Assembly: GCA_020025615.1 (NCBI GenBank)
Contig: JAHHRT010000008.1
Location: 1 to 33,173 of the forward strand
DNA length: 33,173 nucleotides
Source: Oscillospiraceae bacterium
GTDB lineage: Bacteria > Bacillota > Clostridia > Oscillospirales > Oscillospiraceae
Direction of reading: 5' to 3'
In this document: positions 22,788 through 30,132 of the stretch, piece by piece
Layout of the letters: each line of letters starts with the position of its first letter
How positions within the stretch are numbered: the stretch's first letter is position 1
Notes under the pieces: model-generated
What the model was told of the DNA's origin: nothing
The model's database searches: none
Seen by the model: the letters and a program-made list of their open reading frames with translations, nothing else
Made by a program: the position numbers and the translations under genes

Positions 22788-23774
22788 ATGTTCACAGCAT
22801 TTATTCAGAGAGCCGTGGTTCAGGGCATCCCCCTGCTGTTTGGTTCTACCGGTGAAATCATCACCGAGAAGTCCGGCAACCTCAATCTGGGCGTTCCCGG
22901 CATTATGTACATGGGCGGTATGTCCGGCATCATCGGTGCATTCCTCTACGAACAGTCTCTGGCAAGCCCTGCGGATATCAACCCGTTCCTGGCAGTACTG
23001 ATTCCCACGGCGGCCTGCCTGCTGGGCTCTCTGGTCATCGGCCTTATCTACGCCTTTTTGACCATCAGCCTCCGGGCCAACCAGAATGTCACCGGTCTGG
23101 CCCTCACCACCTTTGGCGTGGGCTTCGGCAACTTCTTCGGCGGCTCCCTCATTAAGCTGGCAGGAAGCAATATGCCCTCCATCGCCCTCACCAACACCAG
23201 CAACTGCTTCCGGCAGACCCTGCCCTTTGCCAACCGTCTGGGCTGGTTCGGTCAGGTGTTTCTGTCCTACAGCTTCCTTGCCTATGTGGCAATCATTCTG
23301 GCAATTCTCTGCTCCTATGTGATGAATCACACCCGTGTGGGCCTGCACCTGCGGGCTGTGGGTGAGAGCCCTGCCACTGCGGATGCTGCCGGCATCAATG
23401 TAAACCGCTATAAGTACACGGCTACCTGCCTGGGCAGCATGATTGCCGGCCTCGGCGGTCTCTACTATGTGATGGACTACGCCTGCGGCATCTGGTCCAA
23501 CGACGGCTTCGGTGATCGGGGCTGGCTTGCCATTGCCCTGGTGATCTTCGCCGTGTGGAAGCCCAGCATGAGTATTCTGGGTTCTATCCTCTTCGGCGGT
23601 CTGTTCATTATTCATAACTACATTCCCAACCTCAGCATGGGTGCCCAGGAGCTGTTCAAGATGCTCCCCTATGTGGTAACGATTGTTGTGCTGCTGATGG
23701 TCAGTATGCGCAAAAAGCGCGAAAGCCAGCCCCCGGCCAGCCTGGGTTTGTCTTACTTCAGGGAAGAACGATAA
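22788..23774 (+). CDS. Nucleoside ABC importer permease, second subunit (NupQ-like)
   Basis: A 328-residue permease paralogous to its neighbour, with about eight hydrophobic segments. Typical motifs are the opening PLLFGSTGEIITEKSGNLNLG, where a conserved E-K-S-G/A-G-x-x-N-L-G begins this family's second half, and RVGLHLRAVGESPATADAAGINV in the cytoplasmic loop. Its start is 2 nt after the first permease's stop, with AAGGA upstream. It completes a receptor-ATPase-permease-permease operon. No nucleoside hydrolase or phosphorylase follows, so downstream metabolism must be encoded elsewhere. The operon ends in a strong hairpin. Confidence 0.9.
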   Translation: MFTAFIQRAVVQGIPLLFGSTGEIITEKSGNLNLGVPGIMYMGGMSGIIGAFLYEQSLASPADINPFLAVLIPTAACLLGSLVIGLIYAFLTISLRANQNVTGLALTTFGVGFGNFFGGSLIKLAGSNMPSIALTNTSNCFRQTLPFANRLGWFGQVFLSYSFLAYVAIILAILCSYVMNHTRVGLHLRAVGESPATADAAGINVNRYKYTATCLGSMIAGLGGLYYVMDYACGIWSNDGFGDRGWLAIALVIFAVWKPSMSILGSILFGGLFIIHNYIPNLSMGAQELFKMLPYVVTIVVLLMVSMRKKRESQPPASLGLSYFREER

Positions 23775-23778
23775 GTGT

Positions 23779-23822
23779 TTTGGCCCCGCCGCAAAATCTG
23801 CGGCGGGGCCAAAGTGATTTTG
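23779..23822 (+). terminator. Terminator of the nucleoside importer operon
   Basis: A 14-bp perfect stem TTTGGCCCCGCCGC (23779-23792) / GCGGCGGGGCCAAA (23800-23813), loop AAAATCT, then GTGATTTTG. The T run is broken but the stem is very strong. Confidence 0.82.
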
Positions 23823-23910
23823 CAGACAGACGCAGCATCCTGTAGTTTATAACGGCGGCATGGGCCTGTAAAAATAATTGAAAATGATACCTGGGAAGTT
23901 ATACTGTATC

Positions 23911-23939
23911 TTGCAAATTTTGCGGAATCCTCGTATAAT
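23911..23939 (+). promoter_or_regulatory. Promoter of the NahK-like kinase gene
   Basis: -35 TTGCAA (23911-23916), 17-bp spacer, consensus -10 TATAAT (23934-23939). GATAC...GTATC half-sites (23886-23890 and 23906-23910) abut the -35, and GCAAA-T-TTTGC (23913-23923) overlaps it. Either could be a regulator site. Confidence 0.8.
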
Positions 23940-23986
23940 AGAATAATCAAACAGGAATATGACCTGAATATGTGGAGGATTATATT

Positions 23987-25111
23987 ATGAACGCACCGTT
24001 TGTTCCTGAAAACGATCCGATTGTTGCAGAAGTTCTGACTGCTTACGATTTCCCCGCAACTGTGCTGGGTGCTGTCCGTTATGGACAGGGCCATATCAAT
24101 GACACCTTCTGTGTCGTCTGCCAGCCTCAGGAGGGCGATGCCATTCGCTTCATCCTGCAGGGCCTGTCTCTGGCTGCTTTCCCCCATCCCGAGGAGCTGA
24201 TGGAGAACTTCATCGGCATCACCTCCTACCTGCGCAAGAAGATTGTCGAAAATGGCGGCGATCCCGAGCGTGAGACCCTGTCCCTGGTGAAGACCAAGGA
24301 CGGCAAGGATTTCTATACCGATGCCAGCGGCAAGGTGTGGAGACTGAGCCCCTTCATTGAGAATACCGACTGCTTCCAGAAGGCTACCCCCGAGCTGTTC
24401 GAGGCATCCGCTCGCACCTTCGGACGTTTGCAGCTGCTGATGTCCGGCTTCCCCGCTGAGACCCTCCACGAAACCATCTACAAGTTCCACGACACCGAGA
24501 ACCGCTATGCAAACTTCGAGAAGGCTCTGGCTGAGGACAAGATGGGCCGTGCCAAGGACGTGGCTGCTGAGATCCAGTTCGTGAAGGACCGCAAGGCAGA
24601 CTGCTCCGTTGCTCTGCAGGCTCTGCGTGAGGGCAAGCTCCCCCTGCGTGTGACCCACAACGACACCAAGCTCAACAACATTCTGGTTGACCGTGCTACC
24701 GGCGAGGGTATCTGCGTCATCGACCTGGATACCACCATGCCCGGCCTGTCCATCAACGACTTCGGCGATTCCATCCGCTTCGGTGCAAACCACTCCGCTG
24801 AGGATGAGAAGGACCTCTCCAAGGTGAACTTCGACATCGAGCTGTACGAGGCTTACACCCGCGGCTTCCTGGAAGGCGCTGCCGGCTGCCTCACCGAGAA
24901 CGAGCTGGAGTACCTGCCCTGGGGCGCAAGACTGATGACCCTGGAGTGCGGCATCCGCTTCCTCACGGACTATCTGGAAGGCGACAACTACTTCCGCATC
25001 CACTATCCTGAGCAGAACCTGGACCGTACCCGTACCCAGTTCAAGCTGGTTAAGGATATGGAAGAGCAGTTCGACGCTATGCACGCTGTGGTTGCAAAGT
25101 ACGCAAAGTAA
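23987..25111 (+). CDS. nahK: N-acetylhexosamine 1-kinase-like phosphotransferase (NahK family)
   Basis: A 374-residue cytoplasmic kinase of the aminoglycoside/choline-kinase fold. The catalytic loop is VTHNDTKLNNILVD (Asp226) and the metal-binding loop is VIDLDTTMPGLSINDFGDSIR (Asp246, Asp248). The extended DLDT-MPG-L-DFGDSIR block is diagnostic of NahK (LnpB), which phosphorylates GlcNAc/GalNAc at C1 with ATP. The N-terminus (VRYGQGHINDTFCV) is the usual nucleotide-pocket strand. GGAGG (23974-23978) precedes ATG 23987. It has its own promoter and terminator and stands apart from the importer/GH112 operon 1.3 kb away, with a convergent AraC regulator between. The pairing with GH112 supports the specific function over a generic phosphotransferase. 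Confidence 0.85.
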   Translation: MNAPFVPENDPIVAEVLTAYDFPATVLGAVRYGQGHINDTFCVVCQPQEGDAIRFILQGLSLAAFPHPEELMENFIGITSYLRKKIVENGGDPERETLSLVKTKDGKDFYTDASGKVWRLSPFIENTDCFQKATPELFEASARTFGRLQLLMSGFPAETLHETIYKFHDTENRYANFEKALAEDKMGRAKDVAAEIQFVKDRKADCSVALQALREGKLPLRVTHNDTKLNNILVDRATGEGICVIDLDTTMPGLSINDFGDSIRFGANHSAEDEKDLSKVNFDIELYEAYTRGFLEGAAGCLTENELEYLPWGARLMTLECGIRFLTDYLEGDNYFRIHYPEQNLDRTRTQFKLVKDMEEQFDAMHAVVAKYAK

Positions 25112-25134
25112 TTGCAAAGCATATATAAATAGTC

Positions 25135-25164
25135 ATCGCCCCGACACTTTCGTGTCGGGGCGAT
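25135..25164. terminator. Bidirectional terminator between nahK and the AraC gene
   Basis: ATCGCCCCGACAC (25135-25147) pairs perfectly over 13 bp with GTGTCGGGGCGAT (25152-25164), loop TTTC. A/T-rich flanks on both sides suit convergent genes. Confidence 0.85.
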
Positions 25165-25191
25165 TGCTATATTATTATATTGTATAGGTGT

Positions 25192-26100
25192 TTAAGGGGT
25201 GAGGGGAGTACTGTTCTGGGTGCGGCTTTGCTTTCGGTATTCGTTGGGACTCAGGGTAGTACTGCGGCGGAAGGCCTGGGAATAGTGACTGGAAGAGGAA
25301 AAACCCATAATGGAAGCAATCTGACCGATAGAATAGTCGGTTTCCTCCAGCAGATACTTGCTTTCCTCCACGCGCCGCTCCATCAGATATTTGATCGGGG
25401 AGATGCCGAAGGCCTCTTTGAAGGTGTGGGCCACATAATACTTATTCTGATGGGCCTCCCGGGCCAGAAGATCCAAGGTGATGGGGTCCTTAAAATGGCT
25501 GTCGATGTAATCCTTAATGGTCATGCACTCAGTACTTACATTATTAAAGGCAGTGATGGAGACGTGGATGTCTTTCTGCCGCAGAATGAGCAGGAGAATG
25601 ATGTTCAGCAAATTCTGACAGATGATCTCCTGACCTGGAAGACAGCTCTGCACTTCATCCCGAAGGGCATCAATACAATAGGAAATGTGGCGGTCAGCCT
25701 GGGTGATATGGACCACGGGAATATCTTCCTGCTGGGTGGTGGAGGGCGTGAACTGGAGACCTTCAATGCCCAGAACGATGTATTCCAGCGGCTGGTCCTC
25801 GCTGGAAAATTCGCTGTGTTCGATCTGCGGGTTGATGATAATCAGATGATTCTTTTCAACAGGACATTTGTGGCCCTTTACCAGAAAGTGTCCTTTTCCC
25901 CCGGTGATGTAAAAAAGCTCGGAAAAACTGTGGCTGTGCAGAGTGCAGTTCCAGTCATTTTCGTAGCGGGAGCTGGATAAATAGAGGAGCCGAAGGGAAA
26001 GCGTACTTTCTGTATCGTCCAGGTGCTGAGAAGTCAGGGGAAACCGCAGACTTGTCTGGAAATCCTGGGGATAGGGCAGCATATAACGGTGATTACTCAT
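25192..26100 (-). CDS. AraC-family transcriptional regulator of the hexosamine-disaccharide locus
   Basis: A 302-residue regulator. The N-terminal half is a cupin-like sensor (residues 40-120; LHSHSFSELFYITGGKGHFLVKG, with His and Glu of the HxH...E pattern). The C-terminal 100 residues are a double helix-turn-helix DNA-binding domain (IKDYIDSHFKDPITLDLLAREAH..., then SIGQIASIMGFSSSSHYSQAFRR and LSPNEYR). The start is taken at the ATG whose complement is 26098-26100, because GGAGG lies 8 nt upstream; a 9-residue-longer frame exists but lacks a ribosome-binding site. It is divergent from the sugar importer and convergent with nahK. It probably senses Gal-HexNAc or HexNAc and activates the locus, which is inference from position. 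Confidence 0.9.
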   Translation of the reverse strand: MSNHRYMLPYPQDFQTSLRFPLTSQHLDDTESTLSLRLLYLSSSRYENDWNCTLHSHSFSELFYITGGKGHFLVKGHKCPVEKNHLIIINPQIEHSEFSSEDQPLEYIVLGIEGLQFTPSTTQQEDIPVVHITQADRHISYCIDALRDEVQSCLPGQEIICQNLLNIILLLILRQKDIHVSITAFNNVSTECMTIKDYIDSHFKDPITLDLLAREAHQNKYYVAHTFKEAFGISPIKYLMERRVEESKYLLEETDYSIGQIASIMGFSSSSHYSQAFRRSTTLSPNEYRKQSRTQNSTPLTP

Positions 26101-26139
26101 GGATGTTACCTCCATAACGCGGGCCAATGGAACAATCCT

Positions 26140-26191
26140 ATTATATCCGATAATAATCGATTTGCAAAGTAAAAAATAGAATATAATAATC
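26140..26191 (-). promoter_or_regulatory. AraC-gene promoter with a direct repeat (candidate operator)
   Basis: On the minus strand, -35 TTGCAA (complement 26162-26167) and -10 TATAAT (complement 26140-26145) are 16 bp apart. The plus-strand 9-mer ATAATAATC occurs at 26150-26158 and again at 26183-26191, exactly 33 bp apart (three helical turns). AraC-family dimers commonly bind such direct repeats. A near match (AGAATAATC, 23940-23948) lies at the nahK promoter. Bases 26192-26375 show nothing else I recognise. Confidence 0.55.
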
Positions 26192-26375
26192 TTGCGATGA
26201 AAAAAGGCAAAAGAAGGGAGAAAAGCAAGAAGATATCACCGGAAAAAGCGCAAGAGAGAAGGTATGGGAACGGTGAATTGTGTATGTTGCCATGTTCTGG
26301 AATCTAAATTCAAGGGTTTTACATGAAAAAGAGAGAGGAAAAACAATATGAATAAAAAACCCAGCAAGTATGGAC

Positions 26376-26404
26376 TTGGAAAAACGGGAAAAGTCTGTTA
26401 TACT
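26376..26404 (+). promoter_or_regulatory. Promoter of the sugar importer operon
   Basis: -35 TTGGAA (26376-26381), 17-bp spacer, -10 TATACT (26399-26404), with the transcription start predicted near 26411. Confidence 0.8.
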
Positions 26405-26414
26405 CTAATTGCAA

Positions 26415-26439
26415 TGATGCAAACGAAGTTTTCGCATCA
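26415..26439 (+). promoter_or_regulatory. Imperfect palindrome just after the transcription start
   Basis: A 25-bp dyad whose arms are TGATGC / GCATCA with an inner AA / TT match (8 of 12 positions paired). It sits at about +4 to +28, a usual place for a repressor operator; a 5' RNA hairpin is the alternative. Confidence 0.4.
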
Positions 26440-26463
26440 AAAAATCATATGGAGGAATACATA

Positions 26464-27846
26464 ATGAAGAAGATCATTGCACTGCTGCTGGCAGCTGTTA
26501 TGGTTCTCGGCCTTGCCGCTTGCGGCGAGAAGGCTCCTGAGGCTGCTGAGACCAAGGCTCCTGCTGCAAACACTGAAGCTCCTGCTGCCACCGAAGCTCC
26601 CGCTTCCGACGTGACCATCCAGGTTGCTGCTGTTTCCACCGCTTTCACCGATGCTTATCCCGAGATGTGGAAGGACATCGCTGATGCATTTACCGCTGAG
26701 ACCGGCATCAAGGTCGAGCTCGTCGAGGACAAGAACCTCGAGGATGTTATCGGACCCTCCATGCAGGGCGGCGAGTATCCCGACGTTGTTTACCTGCCCT
26801 ACGGCCGTCCCGGTGCTCTCACCGAGCAGTTCGTCAAGGAGAAGCTGGTTGCTGACCTGACCGACGTTCTGGACATGACCGTTCCCGGCGAGGACAAGAA
26901 GGTTTCCGAGAAGCTGGCTGGCGGTTTCGTCGACACTTCTCTGACCAACCCCTATGCTGATGGCAAGACCTACCTGGCTCCCATGTTCTACGATCCCTGC
27001 GGCCTGTTCTACAACGCTGGCCTGTTTGAGGAAAAGGGCTGGGAAGTTCCTACCACCTGGGACGAGATGTGGGAACTGGCTGAGACCGCTAAGGCTGAGG
27101 GCATCGCTCTGTTCACCTACCCCACCACCGGCTACTTCGACGCTTTCCTGTACGCTCTGCTGAACACTGCAGGCGGCCCCGAGTTCTTCGAGAAGGTCAC
27201 TCACTATGAGGATGGCATCTGGGATACCGAAGAGGCTAAGACTGTTATTGACATCATTGAGAAGCTGGCTAGCTACACCAACCCTGTCACCCCTGCACAG
27301 GCTAACGATCAGGACTTCAAGATGAACCAGCAGCTGGTTCTGGACAACAAGGCCCTGTTCATGCCCAACGGCACCTGGATTGCCGGCGAGATGGCTGATT
27401 CCCCCAGAGCTGAAGGCTTCAAGTGGGGCATGACCGCTCTGCCTGCTGTCAAGGAAGGCGGCGACCGTTACAGCTTCTGCTGGTTCCAGCAGTCCTGGAT
27501 CCCCGCTGGCGCTGAGAACATTGAGGCTGCTAAGCAGTTCATCGCATTCCTGTACAGCGACAAGGCTGTAGAGATCTTCCTGAAGGGCGGCGCTGTGCAG
27601 CCTGTCCTGGGTGCTGCTGAGTCTATTGAGGATCCCGAGAAGAAGGCATTCCTCTCCATCTACGACAATGGCGCTAAGGCTGCTATGGGCGGCTTCGCTA
27701 CCTACAAGTCTGTAGCTGGCCTGGGCAGCGTTCGTGAGGTTTACCTGGATCCCGTCAACGGCCTGGTGAGCGGTAACGTTACCGTTGATCAGTGGGTGGA
27801 CGGCATCAAGGAAGCAAGCGCTCAGATGCACGCAAACCTGCAGTAA
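26464..27846 (+). CDS. Sugar ABC importer extracellular solute-binding lipoprotein (family 1)
   Basis: A 460-residue lipoprotein. The signal ends LAAC (Cys20), then a 30-residue Ala/Pro/Thr/Glu linker. The mature part follows the MalE/family 1 layout: VTIQVAAVSTAFTDAYPEMWKDI, the ETGIKVELVED strand, and the sugar-family segment with LFYNAGLFEEKGWEVPTTWDEMWEL (the Y-N-x-x-L-F-x-x-x-G motif). The C-lobe ends WVDGIKEASAQM. The neighbourhood predicts lacto-N-biose or galacto-N-biose as ligand, by analogy with the GltA protein of the Bifidobacterium lnp locus. ATG 26464 has GGAGG 8 nt upstream. No ATPase gene follows; a shared MsiK-type ATPase encoded elsewhere is usual for such importers. Confidence 0.9.
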   Translation: MKKIIALLLAAVMVLGLAACGEKAPEAAETKAPAANTEAPAATEAPASDVTIQVAAVSTAFTDAYPEMWKDIADAFTAETGIKVELVEDKNLEDVIGPSMQGGEYPDVVYLPYGRPGALTEQFVKEKLVADLTDVLDMTVPGEDKKVSEKLAGGFVDTSLTNPYADGKTYLAPMFYDPCGLFYNAGLFEEKGWEVPTTWDEMWELAETAKAEGIALFTYPTTGYFDAFLYALLNTAGGPEFFEKVTHYEDGIWDTEEAKTVIDIIEKLASYTNPVTPAQANDQDFKMNQQLVLDNKALFMPNGTWIAGEMADSPRAEGFKWGMTALPAVKEGGDRYSFCWFQQSWIPAGAENIEAAKQFIAFLYSDKAVEIFLKGGAVQPVLGAAESIEDPEKKAFLSIYDNGAKAAMGGFATYKSVAGLGSVREVYLDPVNGLVSGNVTVDQWVDGIKEASAQMHANLQ

Positions 27847-27888
27847 TTGCAATTAGATTGGTTTTTGTAAACTCCTAAACCGATGGTA

Positions 27889-27926
27889 GGCGGGGTGAGT
27901 GGATTCCTACTCACCCCGCCGTTTCT
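27889..27926 (+). terminator. Leaky hairpin after the solute-binding protein gene
   Basis: GGCGGGGTGAGT (27889-27900) pairs with ACTCACCCCGCC (27909-27920), loop of 8 nt, followed only by GTTTCTT. It probably lets the binding protein be made in excess over the permeases. Confidence 0.65.
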
Positions 27927-28018
27927 TGCCTAGAGCAATTAGACGAAACGCTGCCGCAATTTTTCAGAAATGGACGGCGTTTCTCTGAGAAATATAATTT
28001 TAGAGAGGAGCTGAAAAT

Positions 28019-28894
28019 GTGGAAAAGCGTAAAGGTATGGGTCACTTCCTGTTCTGGTGTGTGGCTCCCGCGGTGATTCTGTTCACCATCTTCATGATCA
28101 TTCCCACATTGAACGTATTCCGGATGTCTCTTTTTGAAAGAGGCGCCTATTCCACCACCGAGACCTTCGTTGGACTTCAGAACTTCAAGGTCCTGTTTAG
28201 CGACCCGAAGTTTATTACCTCTATGCAGAATACCATTCTGCTGATTGTGGTGGTTACCGTTGTGACCTTCGCATTTGCACTGGTGTTTGCTTCTATCCTC
28301 ACCCGGGAAAAGATCAAGGGACAGAATTTCTTCCGGATTATTTTCTACATCCCCAACATCCTTTCCATCGTTGTTATTGCAGGTATCTTCTCTGCAATCT
28401 ACAAGCCTGAGAATGGTATGCTGAACTCCATCCTTTCCATGCTCTCTGGCAAGACCGTGATGATCCTCTGGAAGGACCAGCCCCTGGTTGTACTGTCTGT
28501 GATCATTGCCATGGTTTGGCAGGCTATCGGCTACTATATGGTTATGTACATGGCTTCCATGGCTGCTGTGCCCATGAGCCTCTATGAGTCCTCCGGCCTG
28601 GACGGCGCTGGCAGACTGACCCAGTTCTTCCAGATCACCATTCCTCTGATTTGGACCAATATCCGTACTACCCTGACCTTCTTCATCATTTCCACCATCA
28701 ATATGGCATTCCTGTTCGTCAAGTCTATGACGGCAAAGGGTATGCTGGATGTGGGCCTGAGCTTCATGTATAACCAGAAGGACGCTGGCCTCTATGGCTA
28801 TTCCATGGCTGCCGGCGTGGTGATCTTCCTGTTCTCTTTCCTGCTGTCCGCTATGGTCAACTGGACTACCAAGCGGGAACCCCTGGAATTCTAA
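28019..28894 (+). CDS. Sugar ABC importer permease, MalF/UgpA type
   Basis: A 291-residue inner-membrane permease with six predicted helices, the first being FLFWCVAPAVILFTIFMIIP. The EAA coupling loop is YESSGLDGAGRLTQFFQITIPL near residue 190. GTG at 28019 is the start, with GAGAGGAG (28003-28010) 8 nt upstream; an out-of-frame ATG overlaps it at 28017 but its frame closes within about 20 codons. It follows the binding protein after a leaky hairpin and lies 14 nt before the second permease. Import of a HexNAc disaccharide is inferred from context. Confidence 0.88.
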   Translation: MEKRKGMGHFLFWCVAPAVILFTIFMIIPTLNVFRMSLFERGAYSTTETFVGLQNFKVLFSDPKFITSMQNTILLIVVVTVVTFAFALVFASILTREKIKGQNFFRIIFYIPNILSIVVIAGIFSAIYKPENGMLNSILSMLSGKTVMILWKDQPLVVLSVIIAMVWQAIGYYMVMYMASMAAVPMSLYESSGLDGAGRLTQFFQITIPLIWTNIRTTLTFFIISTINMAFLFVKSMTAKGMLDVGLSFMYNQKDAGLYGYSMAAGVVIFLFSFLLSAMVNWTTKREPLEF

Positions 28895-28908
28895 GGAGGT
28901 AAGCAGAA

Positions 28909-29799
28909 ATGACTGAGACAACAAAAACTTCCGGCGGCGAAAAGCTTTTTAAGTTCTTTGTGTACTTTGTGCTGATCGTCCTGGCCGTTACCATCATTGT
29001 TCCTGTGGCTTGGGTGTTCATGGCTTCCATCAAGCAGAACGCTGAGTTCTACGGCAACCCCTGGACCCTTCCCGCCAGCTTCTACTGGCAGAACTTCGTA
29101 AACGCCTGGCAGGGTGCCAGAATGGGCGAGTATATGCTGAACTCCGCTCTGGTCACGGTTATGGCTCTGGGCCTGCTGCTGGTCATCGCACTGCCCGCTT
29201 CTTACTGCCTCTCCCGGTTTAAGTTCCGTGGCAGCAAGTTCCTGAACACCTGCTTCATGGCTGGCCTGTTCATCAATGTGAACTACATTGTCGTTCCCAT
29301 CTTCCTGATGCTGAAGGATGGCGATTCCTGGCTCAAGGGACTGATTGGACATGGCTTCCTGCTCAACAATCTGTTTGTGCTGGCCCTTGTCTACGCATCC
29401 ACTGCACTGCCCTTTACCATCTACCTGCTGTCCGGCTACTTTGCCACCCTGCCTCATGACTTTGAGGAGGCAGCTTACATCGACGGTGCAGGTTACGGCA
29501 CCGCTATGGTGAAGATCATCTTCCCCATGGCTCAGCCCTCCATCCTTACCATCATCCTGTTTAACTTCCTCTCCTTCTGGAATGAGTACATCATCTCTAT
29601 GACGCTGATGAACTCCGCTAAGGGCACCAAGACCCTGCCTGTTGGTCTGCTGAATCTGATGCAGGCACAGCAGTCCAAGGCGGAATTCGGCACCCTGTAT
29701 GCAGGTCTGGTGCTGGTCATGCTGCCCACCCTGATCCTCTACATGTGTGTGCAAAAGAAACTGACCCAGGGCATGACCGTGGGCGGACTGAAAGGCTAA
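28909..29799 (+). CDS. Sugar ABC importer permease, MalG/UgpE type
   Basis: A 296-residue permease with a short charged N-terminus (MTETTKTSGGEKLFK) and about six membrane segments. The periplasmic P-loop region includes IKQNAEFYGNPWTLPASFYWQNF, typical of MalG proteins, and the EAA motif is EEAAYIDGAGYGTAMVKIIFPM near residue 185. AAGGAGG lies about 10 nt before ATG 28909. It is the second subunit of the heterodimeric permease. The gene is followed after 9 nt by a tiny membrane-protein gene, all in one operon. Confidence 0.9.
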   Translation: MTETTKTSGGEKLFKFFVYFVLIVLAVTIIVPVAWVFMASIKQNAEFYGNPWTLPASFYWQNFVNAWQGARMGEYMLNSALVTVMALGLLLVIALPASYCLSRFKFRGSKFLNTCFMAGLFINVNYIVVPIFLMLKDGDSWLKGLIGHGFLLNNLFVLALVYASTALPFTIYLLSGYFATLPHDFEEAAYIDGAGYGTAMVKIIFPMAQPSILTIILFNFLSFWNEYIISMTLMNSAKGTKTLPVGLLNLMQAQQSKAEFGTLYAGLVLVMLPTLILYMCVQKKLTQGMTVGGLKG

Positions 29800-29808
29800 G
29801 GTGATACT

Positions 29809-29994
29809 GTGAAATTTTGGAAAGAGCATCAGCCTCTGCGGATCACCCTGATTACCCTGTGCTTCGTCGTGGGTATGGTTCTGCTGTTTATGGGCTGGAA
29901 GATGCAGGGAAACCTCGCTGGCCTGGGAATTATGATCGGCGGCCTCGCACTGCTGTTGGTGGCTATGGCCCTCTACAACGCAACCTTTGACTAA
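29809..29994 (+). CDS. 61-residue two-helix membrane protein (DUF6903-like)
   Basis: Two hydrophobic segments (ITLITLCFVVGMVLLFMGW and GLGIMIGGLALLLVAMALY) flank a short polar turn, with a basic N-terminus MKFWKEH and an acidic end. It resembles the tiny DUF6903-type proteins often found after carbohydrate ABC permeases; the function is unknown, and an accessory or stabilising subunit of the permease is plausible. GTG 29809 is preceded by AAGGTGAT and is the only reasonable start. It is placed between the importer and the phosphorylase gene. Confidence 0.72.
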   Translation: MKFWKEHQPLRITLITLCFVVGMVLLFMGWKMQGNLAGLGIMIGGLALLLVAMALYNATFD

Positions 29995-30001
29995 ACTGCC
30001 T

Positions 30002-30062
30002 GGGCCGAAGGGAGACTTTCGGCCCCTTGGCGAATCCCAAGGCCCCGGTGTATTCTCCGGGG
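30002..30062 (+). other. Three back-to-back hairpins before the GH112 gene
   Basis: GGGCCGAA/TTCGGCCC (30002-30009/30018-30025), CCTTGG/CCAAGG (30025-30030/30037-30042) and CCCCGG/CCGGGG (30043-30048/30057-30062) follow each other with no spacer. There is no T run. They may be RNA-processing or stability elements. Confidence 0.6.
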
Positions 30063-30132
30063 GCAGGCCATTGCGATTTACCGACGTTTCCGCGCCGGAA
30101 AAATAGAAATCTTTGATTTTGGAGATTGTAAC

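Noticed and set aside
25180..25980. Plus-strand frame of 266 codons across the AraC gene
   Set aside because: The minus strand encodes an unmistakable AraC protein with two helix-turn-helix motifs, so the plus frame is its shadow.
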